A stretch of DNA of 64,000 bases, taken from Streptomyces sp. LBL (GTDB taxonomy: Bacteria > Actinomycetota > Actinomycetes > Streptomycetales > Streptomycetaceae). A program made the position numbers and the translations under genes. The stretch is from positions 124,001-188,000 of the forward strand of contig NZ_JARXYX010000004.1 of NCBI RefSeq assembly GCF_029893585.1, read 5' to 3'. This document shows positions 1 to 8,321 of this stretch, piece by piece. Each line of letters begins with the position of its first letter. The first letter of the stretch is position 1. Below the pieces are notes generated by a model that was not told where the DNA came from, made no database searches, and was given only the letters and a program-made list of their open reading frames with translations.

Positions 1-42
1 GGCTCGCCGGGTTGACGTCGCAGTACGACGACCCGGCGAGCC
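1..42. terminator. Hairpin terminator downstream of bioY
   Basis: Positions 1-12 (GGCTCGCCGGGT) are perfectly complementary to 31-42 (ACCCGGCGAGCC). An inner CGTCG/CGACG pair extends the stem. It lies about 45 bases beyond the bioY stop, so it probably ends that transcript and perhaps one entering from outside the window. There is no U-tract, which is usual for actinobacterial terminators. Confidence 0.6.
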
Positions 43-87
43 TCTGCCGCGGGAACTCGGGAACTCCGGAACTCCGGAACTCCGGAG

Positions 88-663
88 TCAGCGCTTGAGC
101 AGCTTCCAGGCGGTGGGCAGGACGCCCATCGCCAGGGCGGCCTTCAGGGCGTCGCCGATCAGGAACGGGGTGAGGCCGGCCGCGATCGCCGCGGAGGCCG
201 AGAGGCCGGCGGCGTAGGCGAGGTACGGAACACCGACGGCGTAGATGATCGCCTCGCCCACCAGCATGGTGCCCGCCATGCGCGGCACCGAACGGTCGGC
301 GCCGCGGCGGGCCAGGGCGCCCACGGCGACGGACGCGAGGATCATGCCGAGGATGTAGCCGAAGGCGACGGAGACACCGGAGGTGCCGTTGGCGAACCAC
401 GGCACTCCGGCGAGACCGGCCAGCGCGTACAGGACGAGCGCGGACACCCCGCGGCGGGCGCCGAGGCCGGTGGAGACGAGCAGCGCGGCGAAGGTCTGGC
501 CGGTCACCGGGACCGGGGAACCGGGCACGGGCACCGCGATCTGGGCGGCGAGGCCGGTGAGTACGGCGCCGCCGGCCACGAGGGCGATGTCCCGGACGCG
601 GGAGGCGGGGAGCAGGTCGGCGAGGACCTGGCCGGTGCGGGCGGGGGCGACGGCGGTGCTCAT
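88..663 (-). CDS. bioY: Biotin transporter BioY (ECF S component)
   Basis: This 191-aa integral membrane protein matches the BioY family, the substrate-binding S component of biotin ECF transporters; alone or with an EcfAA'T module it imports biotin. The family stretch with VPVPGSPVPVTGQTFA lies near residues 43-58. It is followed by a glycine/alanine-rich series of about six membrane helices and the usual GDALKAALA segment near the C terminus. The length is normal. The ATG at 663 has GGAG five bases upstream, and a TAGCGT -10-like hexamer lies about 45 bases before it. No ecfA or ecfT gene is adjacent, so it may work alone or share a global EcfAAT. No biotin genes lie beside it. Confidence 0.93.
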   Translation of the reverse strand: MSTAVAPARTGQVLADLLPASRVRDIALVAGGAVLTGLAAQIAVPVPGSPVPVTGQTFAALLVSTGLGARRGVSALVLYALAGLAGVPWFANGTSGVSVAFGYILGMILASVAVGALARRGADRSVPRMAGTMLVGEAIIYAVGVPYLAYAAGLSASAAIAAGLTPFLIGDALKAALAMGVLPTAWKLLKR

Positions 664-1271
664 GGGGACTCCGCGAGGGTGTGAACGGCGGGGGACACGG
701 TGACGCTATCCCAGGCGCCTCGCGCCGTTCACCGTGAGCGCTCGACAAAGGGTGGAGCGGGGGCTTGGTGGGCTCTGCACAAAGAGTGGGAGTTACACCC
801 GGTTCGACGTGATGCCGGTCACTGAGGTGGAGTGGTGCGGGCGACGCCCAGGGCGCCCTGGACCTCTGTAGGGTTCCGCCAACGCGTCCGGCTGCGTGGA
901 GAGCAAGTGCCGTCTGCCGTCCGGGCGGCGGTGGGGTGTGACGGGGCTTTCGTCGACAGCGTGGACATGTGCCCTCACGCCCGTCGGTCACCGTCCGGGC
1001 AGCGGTGGGGGCTTTCGCCGGCCGCGTGGAGGCCGGCCGCGTGGACATGTGCCGTCTCGCCCGTCGGTCGCCGTCTGGGCAGCGGTGGGGGCTTTTGCTA
1101 GCTTCGTGCGCATGCTTGCCCAGGCTCGGAACTTCTCGTCGCGTCGCTATGTCGACCTGCGACGCGTGGGCACAGCCACCTGTCGCCGCCCCTGAGGCGG
1201 GCGGAACGGCTCCGGCGCGCCTCGACGCATGAGACGGCGCAGTGTCGGACCCGTTCCTGAGGAAGACTCCC
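664..1271. other. 608-base intergenic region, bioY / ROK
   Basis: No convincing gene is seen here. The start carries the divergent bioY promoter region. The middle, 902-1095, holds imperfect long direct repeats, listed separately. A hairpin with arms GCGTCGC at 1141-1147 and GCGACGC at 1159-1165 precedes the ROK gene. Open frames on both strands arise from base composition and repeat periodicity and match nothing I recognise. Confidence 0.5.
902..1095. repeat. Two or three imperfect ~55-bp direct repeats
   Basis: A unit beginning GTGGACATGTGCC and ending GCAGCGGTGGGGGCTTT occurs at 961-1015 and again at 1041-1095, an 80-base period with a handful of substitutions. A more degenerate copy (TGCCGTCTGCCGTCCGGG... 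GGGGCTTT) covers about 907-950. The function is unknown. Confidence 0.7.
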
Positions 1272-2504
1272 ATGCCCCGTACCGCGGCACCCCCTCTCAC
1301 CTCCCCCGTACCCCGCGCCGCCGACAGCGACCGGCGCCGGACGAACGCGAGCGTCGTCCTGCGGTCCGTGCTGGAGCACGGGCCCGTCGCCCGCAGCACC
1401 ATCTCCCGGCTGACCGGGCTGTCCCCGGCGTCGGTCACCGACTACTGCGCCCGCTTCACCGAGGCCGGGCTCATCCGTGAGGCCGCCGCGCCCAGGCGCT
1501 CCCAGGGTGCGGGCCGCCCACATGTGCCCGTCGACCTGGACGACTCCCGGTTCGTAGTGGGCGGAGTCCATGTGGCCGTGCCCTACACGACGGTCGCGGT
1601 GCTGAATCTGCGGGGCCAGGTGCTGGCCGAGCGGCGGTTGAAGCACGAGGGTCACGAGGGTACAGAGCCCGCGTCCGTGCTGGAGTGCGCCGCCGACGGG
1701 CTGGTGGCCCTGCTCGACGAGTTCCCGGGGTACCGGCCCCTGGGCGTCGGCTTCGCGGCCGGCGGCTGGGTGGACGGGGAGACCGGGACCGTCGTCGAGC
1801 ACCCGCTGCTGGGCTGGCGCGAGGTCCCGGCACGGCAGGTGATCGGCGCCCGCGCCGGGCTGCCGGTCCATGTGGACGGGCACGCGCGGGCGTTGGTCAA
1901 CGCGGAGCGGCTGTTCGGGCGGGGGCGCGGCAGCCGGAGCGTGCTGCACCTGTTCGTCGGCAACGTGGTGGACGCGGCGTTCGCGACCAACGACGCGGTG
2001 CATCACGGCCCCCGCTCGCAGGCCGGCGCGATCGCCCATCTGCCGGTTCCGGGCGGTACGGAGCCCTGCGACTGCGGCCGAACCGGCTGCCTCCAGGCCG
2101 AGTTGAGCGAACGGACGCTGTGCCGCCGGGCCCGTGCGGCGGGCGTCATCGCCGGGGTGAACCCGATGCGTGTGGTGGCCGCGGCGGCGGGCGGCGACGT
2201 GAGGGCCGTAGGGCTGCTGGTGGAGCGGGCGCGGACGGTGGGCCGGGCGGTGGGGCTGCTGCTGGACGTGCTGAACCCGGAGCGGGTGGTCGTCACCGAG
2301 ATCGGGATCATCAGCCGTGAGGACTGCCTGCTCGCGCTGCGCGAAGCGGTCGGACCGAACCGCGCGGCGGACGTGGTGCCGACGAGTTTCCCGGATTCCG
2401 TGCTGGCCATGGCGGGCGGCGCGGTGGCGCTGGACGTGCTGTACCGGGATCCGCTGAGCCTTCCCTGCCGGGATCCGCTGAGCCTCCCAGCGGCACCGAA
2501 TTAA
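1272..2504 (+). CDS. ROK-family transcriptional regulator
   Basis: This protein of about 410 aa has an N-terminal winged helix-turn-helix (roughly residues 20-80, RSTISRLTGLSPASVTDY as recognition region) and a C-terminal sugar-kinase-like ROK domain. The zinc motif CDCGRTGCLQ of ROK proteins is intact. Such proteins are usually repressors of sugar genes released by a sugar or sugar phosphate. The ATG at 1272 is preferred over a GTG at 1242 because GAGGAAG lies seven bases before it. The C terminus contains an in-frame 21-bp duplication (RDPLSLPC/RDPLSLPA). It is followed by a sulfur-compound operon rather than sugar genes, so its target cannot be named from context. Confidence 0.85.
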   Translation: MPRTAAPPLTSPVPRAADSDRRRTNASVVLRSVLEHGPVARSTISRLTGLSPASVTDYCARFTEAGLIREAAAPRRSQGAGRPHVPVDLDDSRFVVGGVHVAVPYTTVAVLNLRGQVLAERRLKHEGHEGTEPASVLECAADGLVALLDEFPGYRPLGVGFAAGGWVDGETGTVVEHPLLGWREVPARQVIGARAGLPVHVDGHARALVNAERLFGRGRGSRSVLHLFVGNVVDAAFATNDAVHHGPRSQAGAIAHLPVPGGTEPCDCGRTGCLQAELSERTLCRRARAAGVIAGVNPMRVVAAAAGGDVRAVGLLVERARTVGRAVGLLLDVLNPERVVVTEIGIISREDCLLALREAVGPNRAADVVPTSFPDSVLAMAGGAVALDVLYRDPLSLPCRDPLSLPAAPN

Positions 2505-2537
2505 TTCAGAAAGTCGGAATGTTGACAGGGGGTGCGC

Positions 2538-2585
2538 ATGACCGGGAACATCCTTCTCATGAGCTGTCGCACCCTTTGTTGCTGA
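2538..2585 (+). CDS. Cys-rich leader peptide (candidate attenuator)
   Basis: A 15-codon ORF encodes MTGNILLMSCRTLCC and stops with TGA. Three of its last seven residues are cysteine, including a terminal Cys-Cys. GGGGG lies five bases before the ATG, and TTGACA at 2522-2527 looks like a -35 element. An inner ATG at 2559 would give MSCRTLCC. It precedes an organosulfur transporter operon by 188 bases. Short Cys-rich leader ORFs upstream of sulfur genes are known in actinobacteria, where ribosome stalling on Cys codons reports low cysteine. The assignment here is by position and composition. Confidence 0.6.
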   Translation: MTGNILLMSCRTLCC

Positions 2586-2773
2586 CGCGTTGACCGCCCG
2601 GAGCGCCGCCTTCTTGCCGCGCCCGGAGCGCCTCCTTCTTTCCGCGTGAATTCCTGTTCCGGTTTCCCTCTGCCCGGCTCTCCTCTGCCGGACTCCCCTC
2701 TGCCTGGCTTTCCTCTGCCCGGAATTCCGCGTGCCTCATCGCCTTCACCACTTCGTCCTACGGAGTTCCTCTC
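2586..2773 (+). promoter_or_regulatory. Leader region with 25-bp duplication and C-rich tract
   Basis: Between the leader peptide and the binding-protein gene lies a tandem pair starting GCCCGGAGCGCC at 2596 and 2621 (period 25). A pyrimidine-rich, G-poor stretch at about 2646-2725 follows, with repeated CTCTGCC. Such C>G RNA is the kind Rho loads on, which would fit Rho-dependent attenuation. GGAG eight bases before 2774 is the binding site for the next gene. Confidence 0.4.
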
Positions 2774-3841
2774 ATGCCATCTCTGTCTGCCTCCGGCGTC
2801 GACCGGCGGCTTTTCCTGACCTCACTGCTCGGTGTCACCGCCGCCGCGGCCGGCCTGAGCGGCTGCGCGCAGAGCAGCGCCGCCACCAGCGCACAGGGCG
2901 CCCCGTCCGCTCCGCTGGCCGACAAGGTCCCGGCCGGTACGAGCCTGAAGATCGCCTCCTACCAGAACGTCCAGCAACTGCAGTTCAGGCTCGCAAAACT
3001 GGGTGACCTGCCGTTCAAGGTGAGCAGCTGGGCGAACATCGGCGCCGGTCCCGACGTCATCAACGCCTTTCGCTCCGGCTCCCTGGACGTCGCCGCCAAC
3101 GCGGGAATCCCGCCGATCCAGGCGCATTTCCAGGGGTACGACGCGAAGATCGTCGCGATCGATATCACCCGCAAGCCGAACTACCTCTTCGCCACCAAGC
3201 CCGGCAGCGAGATCCGCACGGTCGCGGACTTCAAGGGGAAGAAACTCGCCTTCTCGCAGGGGCAGGCGCAAGGTGTCGTCCTCCTGCGGGCGCTCAAGAA
3301 GGCGGGGTTGGCCTACGACGACGTGAAACTCGTCCCGCTGACCAGCAACCAGTTCCTGACCGCGCTGCAGTCCGGCCAGGTGGACATCGCGCCGCTCGCC
3401 AACCAGCAGGCGCCCGCCTATCTGAAGCAGTACGAGTCCAGGGGCGCCCACGCCGTCACCACCGACGTGGTGGACCTGCTCAACCTGCTGTGGGCGCCGG
3501 TCTCCGTCCTCGACGACCCCGCGAAGGCGGCCGCGGTCGCCGCGTACATCCCGTACTGGGCCAAGGGCCAGGTCTGGCAGTACGAGCACCCGGACGTCTG
3601 GAACGAGGAGTTCTACGTCAAAACGCAGAACCTGACCCTCCCACAGGCGCAGTCGATCACCGAGCTGGCCAACAAGCCGTTGTTCCCGACGAGTTGGGAC
3701 GAGGCCGTCAAGTGGGAGCAGGAGACGGCCGATCTGCTGGCGGAGGGCGGTTTCGTGAAGAAGTTCGACGTGGCCTCGCTGTTCGACCATCGCTTCGAGG
3801 GTCTCGCCGCGAAGTCCGTGTCGGCGGAGTACCGGAGGTGA
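2774..3841 (+). CDS. ABC transporter substrate-binding lipoprotein, SsuA/TauA type
   Basis: This 355-aa exported protein is of the sulfonate/nitrate/taurine-binding (NMT1/SsuA-like) family and delivers an organosulfur ligand to the permease. The N terminus has twin arginines (DRRLFLTSLLG) and a lipobox LSGC, so it is probably Tat-exported and lipid-anchored at Cys about 34. The body shows typical phrases such as VADFKGKKLAFSQGQAQG and DIAPLANQQAPAYL. It heads an operon with permease, ATPase and a flavin monooxygenase. The monooxygenase next door makes a sulfonate or sulfone ligand more likely than nitrate or a pyrimidine precursor. Confidence 0.85.
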   Translation: MPSLSASGVDRRLFLTSLLGVTAAAAGLSGCAQSSAATSAQGAPSAPLADKVPAGTSLKIASYQNVQQLQFRLAKLGDLPFKVSSWANIGAGPDVINAFRSGSLDVAANAGIPPIQAHFQGYDAKIVAIDITRKPNYLFATKPGSEIRTVADFKGKKLAFSQGQAQGVVLLRALKKAGLAYDDVKLVPLTSNQFLTALQSGQVDIAPLANQQAPAYLKQYESRGAHAVTTDVVDLLNLLWAPVSVLDDPAKAAAVAAYIPYWAKGQVWQYEHPDVWNEEFYVKTQNLTLPQAQSITELANKPLFPTSWDEAVKWEQETADLLAEGGFVKKFDVASLFDHRFEGLAAKSVSAEYRR

Positions 3842-3846
3842 GCGCC

Positions 3847-4686
3847 ATGACCACGACCACGGCCACGGCCGCCGTCGCGGCCCCCGAGGTGAGCTCTCCG
3901 GTCCGCAGGCGCCGCCGGCTCTCCCCGGGCAAGCGCCTGCCCGCCTCCCGGCTGGTCGGCCCGGTCCTCTTCCTCGGCCTGTGGGCCGCCGCCTCCGCCG
4001 CCGGACAGCTCGACCCGGCCGCGATCCCGGCGCCCTGGACGGTACTGAAAACCGGAGCTCACCTGTGGGCCGCCGGGACCTTGCCGACCGACATCCTGAC
4101 CTCACTCCAACGGGCCGGATCCGGCTTCGCGATCGGCCTGACCGCCGGAGTCGCGCTAGCCCTGGCCTCCGGGCTCACCCGGGCCGGGGAGGCGCTGATC
4201 GACGGGACCGTGCAGCTCAACCGGGCGATCCCGACCCTCGGTCTGATCCCGCTCTTCATCCTCTGGCTGGGCATCGGCGAGACCTTCAAGATCGCGATCA
4301 TCGCCATCGTCGTCTATGTCCCGATCTACCTCAACACGCACGCCGCCCTGTCCGGCATCGACCACCGGTACGTCGAACTCGCCGAGGTGCAGGGCCTGTC
4401 GAGGTTGGCCTTCGTCCGGCAGATCGTCATCCCGGGCGCGCTGCCCGGCTTCTTCGTCGGGCTCCGGCTCGGGGTGACCGGTTCCTGGCTGGGCCTGGTG
4501 GTCCTGGAACAGATCAACGCCACCAGTGGACTCGGCTACATGATGTTCCAGGCCCAGAACTACGGCCAGACGGACGTCATCCTGGTCGGCCTGGCCATCT
4601 ACGGCATCTTCGGCCTGGTCTCCGACAGCGCGGTCCGTCTGATCGAACGGAAGGTGCTGTCATGGCGACGCACACTGAGCAGCTGA
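3847..4686 (+). CDS. ABC transporter permease, SsuC type
   Basis: This 279-aa inner-membrane permease has about six helices after a basic cytoplasmic N terminus (VRRRRRLSPGKR). The EAA-type coupling loop appears as ELAEVQGLSRLAFVRQIVIP around residues 178-197, as in SsuC/TauC. The ATG at 3847 follows the binding-protein stop by five bases, with GGAGGTGAG just upstream. The 3' end overlaps the ATPase gene by 25 bases, which implies translational coupling. It forms the channel of the organosulfur importer. Confidence 0.88.
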   Translation: MTTTTATAAVAAPEVSSPVRRRRRLSPGKRLPASRLVGPVLFLGLWAAASAAGQLDPAAIPAPWTVLKTGAHLWAAGTLPTDILTSLQRAGSGFAIGLTAGVALALASGLTRAGEALIDGTVQLNRAIPTLGLIPLFILWLGIGETFKIAIIAIVVYVPIYLNTHAALSGIDHRYVELAEVQGLSRLAFVRQIVIPGALPGFFVGLRLGVTGSWLGLVVLEQINATSGLGYMMFQAQNYGQTDVILVGLAIYGIFGLVSDSAVRLIERKVLSWRRTLSS

Positions 4687-5387
4687 CCCGGCCCACCGTC
4701 CAGCTCCGGGGCCTGACCCGGTCGTTCGACCGGCGCACGGTCCTCGACAGCATCGACCTCGACCTGCCGCCCGGGCAGTTCACGGCCCTGCTGGGACACA
4801 GCGGCTCCGGCAAGAGCACGCTGCTGCGGGCGATCGCGGGCCTCGACCACGAGGTCGTGGGGAGCGGCCACCTCACCGCCCCCGAACGGGTGTCCGTGGT
4901 CTTCCAGGACTCGCGGCTGCTGCCCTGGCGGCGGGTGCTGGACAACGTACTGCTGGGAACCGACGGAGAGGACAAGGGGCGGGAGGCCCTCGTGGAGGTG
5001 GGCCTGGAGGGCCGCGAACGCGCCTGGCCCAACGAGCTGTCCGGCGGGGAGGCCCAACGCGCCGCCCTCGCTCGGTCGTTGGTCCGGGAACCCGAACTCC
5101 TGCTGGCGGACGAGCCGTTCGGTGCCCTGGACGCGCTCACCCGCATCAAGATGCACGGGCTGCTGCGTGAGCTGTGGAAACGGCACCGGCCCTCCGTGCT
5201 CCTGGTCACCCATGACGTGGACGAGGCGATCGTGCTCGCCGACCGGGTGCTCGTGCTCGACCAGGGCCGTATCGGCCTCGACCTGACCATCGACCGCCCG
5301 CATCCGCGCTCCTACCGGGATCCGCGGCTGGGCGAGCACCGGGAGCGGCTGCTGGCCGCGCTCGGCGTAACGGAGGACCACCGATGA
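4662..5387 (+). CDS. ABC transporter ATP-binding protein, SsuB type
   Basis: This 241-aa ATPase energises the importer. Walker A is GHSGSGKST at about 45-53, the signature is LSGGEAQR, Walker B is LLLADEP, and the switch histidine lies in LLVTHD. SsuB/TauB-like features include FQDSRLLPWRRVLDNV after the Q-loop. The ATG at 4662 lies inside the end of the permease gene. The stop overlaps the start of the monooxygenase (ATGA at 5384-5387), so the four genes form one tightly coupled operon. Confidence 0.92.
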   Translation: MATHTEQLTRPTVQLRGLTRSFDRRTVLDSIDLDLPPGQFTALLGHSGSGKSTLLRAIAGLDHEVVGSGHLTAPERVSVVFQDSRLLPWRRVLDNVLLGTDGEDKGREALVEVGLEGRERAWPNELSGGEAQRAALARSLVREPELLLADEPFGALDALTRIKMHGLLRELWKRHRPSVLLVTHDVDEAIVLADRVLVLDQGRIGLDLTIDRPHPRSYRDPRLGEHRERLLAALGVTEDHR

Positions 5388-6730
5388 CCAGACAGCTCCA
5401 CCTCAACGCGTTCCTGATGAACACCGGCCACCACGAGGCGTCGTGGCGGCTACCGGAGAGCGACCCGTACGCACACACGGAACTCGACCACTACGTCCGT
5501 CTCGCCCGGATCGCGGAGCGCGGCACCTTCGACTCCCTGTTCCTCGCCGACGGACCGCAGCTGTGGGGGAACCTGGCCCAGCGCCCCGCCGGCGCCCTGG
5601 AGCCGCTCACCCTGCTGACCGCCCTGGCGACGGCCACCGAGCACATCGGTCTGATCGCCACCGCCTCCACCTCGTACAACTCTCCCTACAACCTGGCCCG
5701 CAGGTTCGCCTCCCTCGACATCATCAGCGGCGGCCGGGCGGGCTGGAACATCGTCACCACGGCCGGTGCGGAGGCCGCCCGCAACTTCGGTCTGGCGGCC
5801 GAGCCCGCGCACGCCGAGCGGTACGCCCGTGCCGCGGAGTTCCTCGACGTGGCTCTGAAGCTCTGGGACAGCTGGGAGGACGACGCGATCGTCGCGGACA
5901 AGGCGGCCGGCGTCTGGGGCGACGACGCGAAGATCCACCCGCCCCGGCACCAGGGGACGTACTTCAGCGTCGCGGGGGCGCTCAACGTCCCCCGTACGCC
6001 ACAGGGTTACCCGCTGCTGGTGCAGGCGGGGTCGAGCGAGGACGGGAAAGGCTTCGCGGCCCGGTACGCGGAGGCCGTGTTCACGGCCCAGCAGACCATC
6101 GAGGACGCACATACCTTCTACGCCGACCTCAAGTCCCGTACGGCGGCGACCGGTCGTGATCCCGACCACATCAAGGTGCTGCCGGGTATCGTCCCGGTGC
6201 TCGGTTCCACGGAGGCGGAGGCACTGGCGGCCGAGCAGCTCCTGGAGGACCACATCGTGTACACACACGGGACGACCCGCCTGGAGGGGCTGCTGCAGCT
6301 GGAGCCCGGGACGCTGGAGTTGGACGCCCTGCTCCCCGCCGACCTGCCCCCGGAGAGCGCGATCGAGGGCGCCAGGAGCCGCTACACCCTCATCGTCGAA
6401 CTGGCCCGGCGCGAGCGGCTCACCGTGCGGCAGCTGATCGGGCGGCTCGGCGGCGGGCGCGGGCACCTCACCTTCGCCGGGACGCCCGAGCAGGTCGCCG
6501 ACGAGATCGAGACCTGGTTCACCCGGGGCGCCGCCGACGGCTTCAACATCATGCCGGCCGTACTGCCGTCCGGCCTCGACCTGTTCGTCGACCACGTCGT
6601 CCCGCTCCTGCGCACCCGCGGTCTGCTCCGTGCGGAGTACGGACCACGCCGCACCCTGCGGGACCGCTACGGCCTGCCACGCCCCGCGAACCAGTACGTC
6701 GACTCCCCCGCGGCATCCGCTCTCGTCTGA
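5384..6730 (+). CDS. FMN-dependent monooxygenase, NtaA/SnaA/DszA (LLM) family
   Basis: This 448-aa class C flavin monooxygenase uses FMNH2 supplied by a separate reductase. Family signatures include HLNAFLMNTGHHEASWR at the N terminus, LARRFASLDIISGGRAGWNIVT near 105-125, and PRTPQGYPLLVQAGSS, all typical of the nitrilotriacetate/dibenzothiophene-sulfone/pristinamycin monooxygenase group. Its place as last gene of an SsuABC-like operon suggests desulfonation or sulfone cleavage of the imported compound to release sulfite. No flavin reductase gene is in the operon, so a reductase must come from elsewhere. Substrate is not predictable from sequence alone. Confidence 0.9.
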   Translation: MTRQLHLNAFLMNTGHHEASWRLPESDPYAHTELDHYVRLARIAERGTFDSLFLADGPQLWGNLAQRPAGALEPLTLLTALATATEHIGLIATASTSYNSPYNLARRFASLDIISGGRAGWNIVTTAGAEAARNFGLAAEPAHAERYARAAEFLDVALKLWDSWEDDAIVADKAAGVWGDDAKIHPPRHQGTYFSVAGALNVPRTPQGYPLLVQAGSSEDGKGFAARYAEAVFTAQQTIEDAHTFYADLKSRTAATGRDPDHIKVLPGIVPVLGSTEAEALAAEQLLEDHIVYTHGTTRLEGLLQLEPGTLELDALLPADLPPESAIEGARSRYTLIVELARRERLTVRQLIGRLGGGRGHLTFAGTPEQVADEIETWFTRGAADGFNIMPAVLPSGLDLFVDHVVPLLRTRGLLRAEYGPRRTLRDRYGLPRPANQYVDSPAASALV

Positions 6731-6781
6731 AAGGACACCACCGGCCTGAGCCTCCCTCGCCCTCGCCCCAGCCACCGGCAC

Positions 6782-6816
6782 GGCCCCCACGTGACACACG
6801 TGGGGGCCTGCTTCTT
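6782..6816. terminator. Hairpin terminator after the sulfur operon
   Basis: GGCCCCCACGTG at 6782-6793 pairs perfectly with CACGTGGGGGCC at 6797-6808 around a three-base loop, followed by TGCTTCTT. It lies 51 bases after the monooxygenase stop. Confidence 0.8.
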
Positions 6817-6849
6817 GCCCACACCCCCCTTATTGTTGCTAGCCTGCAC

Positions 6850-6866
6850 CTGCAATTAATGTGCAA
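6850..6866 (+). promoter_or_regulatory. Nur (nickel-uptake regulator) box of sodF
   Basis: TGCAA-TTAAT-GTGCAA matches the known Streptomyces Nur site tTGCaa-N5-ttGCAA at all core positions. It lies 24 bases before the sodF start. Nur with nickel represses the Fe-SOD gene while Ni-SOD is induced, so this box predicts expression of the downstream gene when nickel is scarce. Confidence 0.75.
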
Positions 6867-6889
6867 TAAGAGCTCGGAGGGGACCTGCC

Positions 6890-7531
6890 ATGCCCGTCTA
6901 CACGCTTCCTGAACTGCCCTACGACTACTCGGCGCTCGCCCCCGTGATCAGCCCGGAGATCATCGAGCTGCACCACGACAAGCACCACGCGGCCTATGTG
7001 AAGGGCGCCAACGACACGCTGGAGCAGCTCGCTGAGGCGCGGGACAAGGAGCAGTGGGGCTCGGTCAACGGGCTGGAGAAGAACCTGGCCTTCCACCTGT
7101 CCGGGCACATCCTGCACAGCATCTACTGGACGAACATGAGCGGCGACGGCGGCGGCGAGCCCCTCTCCGGGGACGGTGTGGGCGAGCTCGCGGACGCCAT
7201 CACCGAGTCGTTCGGCTCCTTCGCCGGGTTCAAGGCGCAGCTGACCAAGGCCTCCGCGACCACCCAGGGCTCGGGCTGGGGCGTGCTCGCGTACGAGCCG
7301 CTGAGCGGGCGACTGATCGTCGAGCAGGTGTACGACCATCAGGGCAACGTCGGCCAGGGGTCCGTGCCGATCCTCGTCTTCGACGCCTGGGAGCACGCCT
7401 TCTATCTGCAGTACCGGAACCAGAAGGTGGACTTCATCGAGGCGATGTGGCAGGTCGTCGACTGGCAGGACGTGGCCCGGCGTCACGAGGCCGCGAAGTC
7501 CCGCGCGGACGTCCTGCTGCTGGCGTCCTGA
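6890..7531 (+). CDS. sodF: Superoxide dismutase [Fe(-Zn)], SodF
   Basis: This 213-aa Fe/Mn-family superoxide dismutase converts superoxide to oxygen and peroxide in the cytoplasm. Metal ligands are visible: His28 in ELHHDKHH, a His in [12 protein letters not shown], and Asp and His in the DAWEH signature. The length is normal for the family. The ATG at 6890 has GGAGGGGA upstream. The Nur box identifies it as the nickel-repressed Fe enzyme of Streptomyces. It is monocistronic, flanked by strong hairpin terminators on both sides. Confidence 0.95.
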   Translation: MPVYTLPELPYDYSALAPVISPEIIELHHDKHHAAYVKGANDTLEQLAEARDKEQWGSVNGLEKNLAFHLSGHILHSIYWTNMSGDGGGEPLSGDGVGELADAITESFGSFAGFKAQLTKASATTQGSGWGVLAYEPLSGRLIVEQVYDHQGNVGQGSVPILVFDAWEHAFYLQYRNQKVDFIEAMWQVVDWQDVARRHEAAKSRADVLLLAS

Positions 7532-7616
7532 CGGCACGGATCCGGGTCCGGACCCGGTAGAGCGTCCTGCCTCGTGATCGTCTTCTCACCCTTCACGACG
7601 GCGGGCGGAAAGAGGG

Positions 7617-7652
7617 AAAACCCCCGCGAGGACATGACTCGCGGGGGCTTTC
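7617..7652. terminator. Bidirectional hairpin terminator
   Basis: CCCCCGCGAG at 7621-7630 pairs with CTCGCGGGGG at 7638-7647 around a 7-base loop, flanked by AAAA on the left and CTTT on the right. It sits between the convergent sodF and phosphatase genes and can serve both. Confidence 0.85.
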
Positions 7653-7697
7653 CGGCGTGATCGGGACCGGTGGGCTACACCCATCGGTCCCGGTGGG

Positions 7698-8321
7698 CTA
7701 CACCCTGTCCGGCTCGCACGGCACGTTGAGGGAGAGCAGCGCGGCACCACCGTCACTGTCCATGCGCAGTTCACTGATCGCCGCGTTGCGCAACCGCGGG
7801 AACACTCTGCGGTACTCCCCGGCCGGGATCGACAGCACAGTGCACAGGACGAGACGGAACAGGGTGTTGTGGGCGACCACGAGCACCCGTTCGCCGGGGT
7901 GGGCGGCGGCGATGCGGCGCAGGGCGTCGGACCCGCGGACGGCAGCCGCCCGTGGGTCCTCGGCACCGGGGAAGGGGTTCCCTACCGGGTCGGCGCGATA
8001 GGCCTCCGCGGCGGCCGGGTCCTCGGCCGAGAACTCCGTGAGCGTCCGGCCCTCCAGCACGCCGAAGTCGCACTCGCGCAGGCCGGGTTCGCGATGCGGG
8101 GCGAGGTCCAGGGCGCGGCAGGCGGGGTCGGCGGTGGCGACGGCCCGGGAGAGCGGGGAGGTCCAGATCGCGTCGACGGGGTGGGCGGCGGCCCAGCGGC
8201 CGAGGGCCTCCGCCTGGGCGCGGCCGGTGTCGGTGAGGGCCACGTCACTGATCCCCGCGTAACGGTTCTCGGCGTGCCAGATGGTCTGTCCGTGCCGGGC
8301 CAGCAGCAAGGTCGTCGTCAT
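7698..8321 (-). CDS. Histidine phosphatase family protein
   Basis: This 207-aa protein is a phosphoglycerate-mutase-like histidine phosphatase. The catalytic motif LLLARHGQT lies at residues 5-13, and the second catalytic histidine is in VLVVAHNTL. Members hydrolyse phosphate esters ranging from sugar phosphates to adenosylcobalamin intermediates. It overlaps the upstream FGGY kinase gene by four bases (ATGA), so the kinase and phosphatase are coupled and may act on the same metabolite. The exact substrate cannot be read from the sequence. Confidence 0.88.
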   Translation of the reverse strand: MTTTLLLARHGQTIWHAENRYAGISDVALTDTGRAQAEALGRWAAAHPVDAIWTSPLSRAVATADPACRALDLAPHREPGLRECDFGVLEGRTLTEFSAEDPAAAEAYRADPVGNPFPGAEDPRAAAVRGSDALRRIAAAHPGERVLVVAHNTLFRLVLCTVLSIPAGEYRRVFPRLRNAAISELRMDSDGGAALLSLNVPCEPDRV

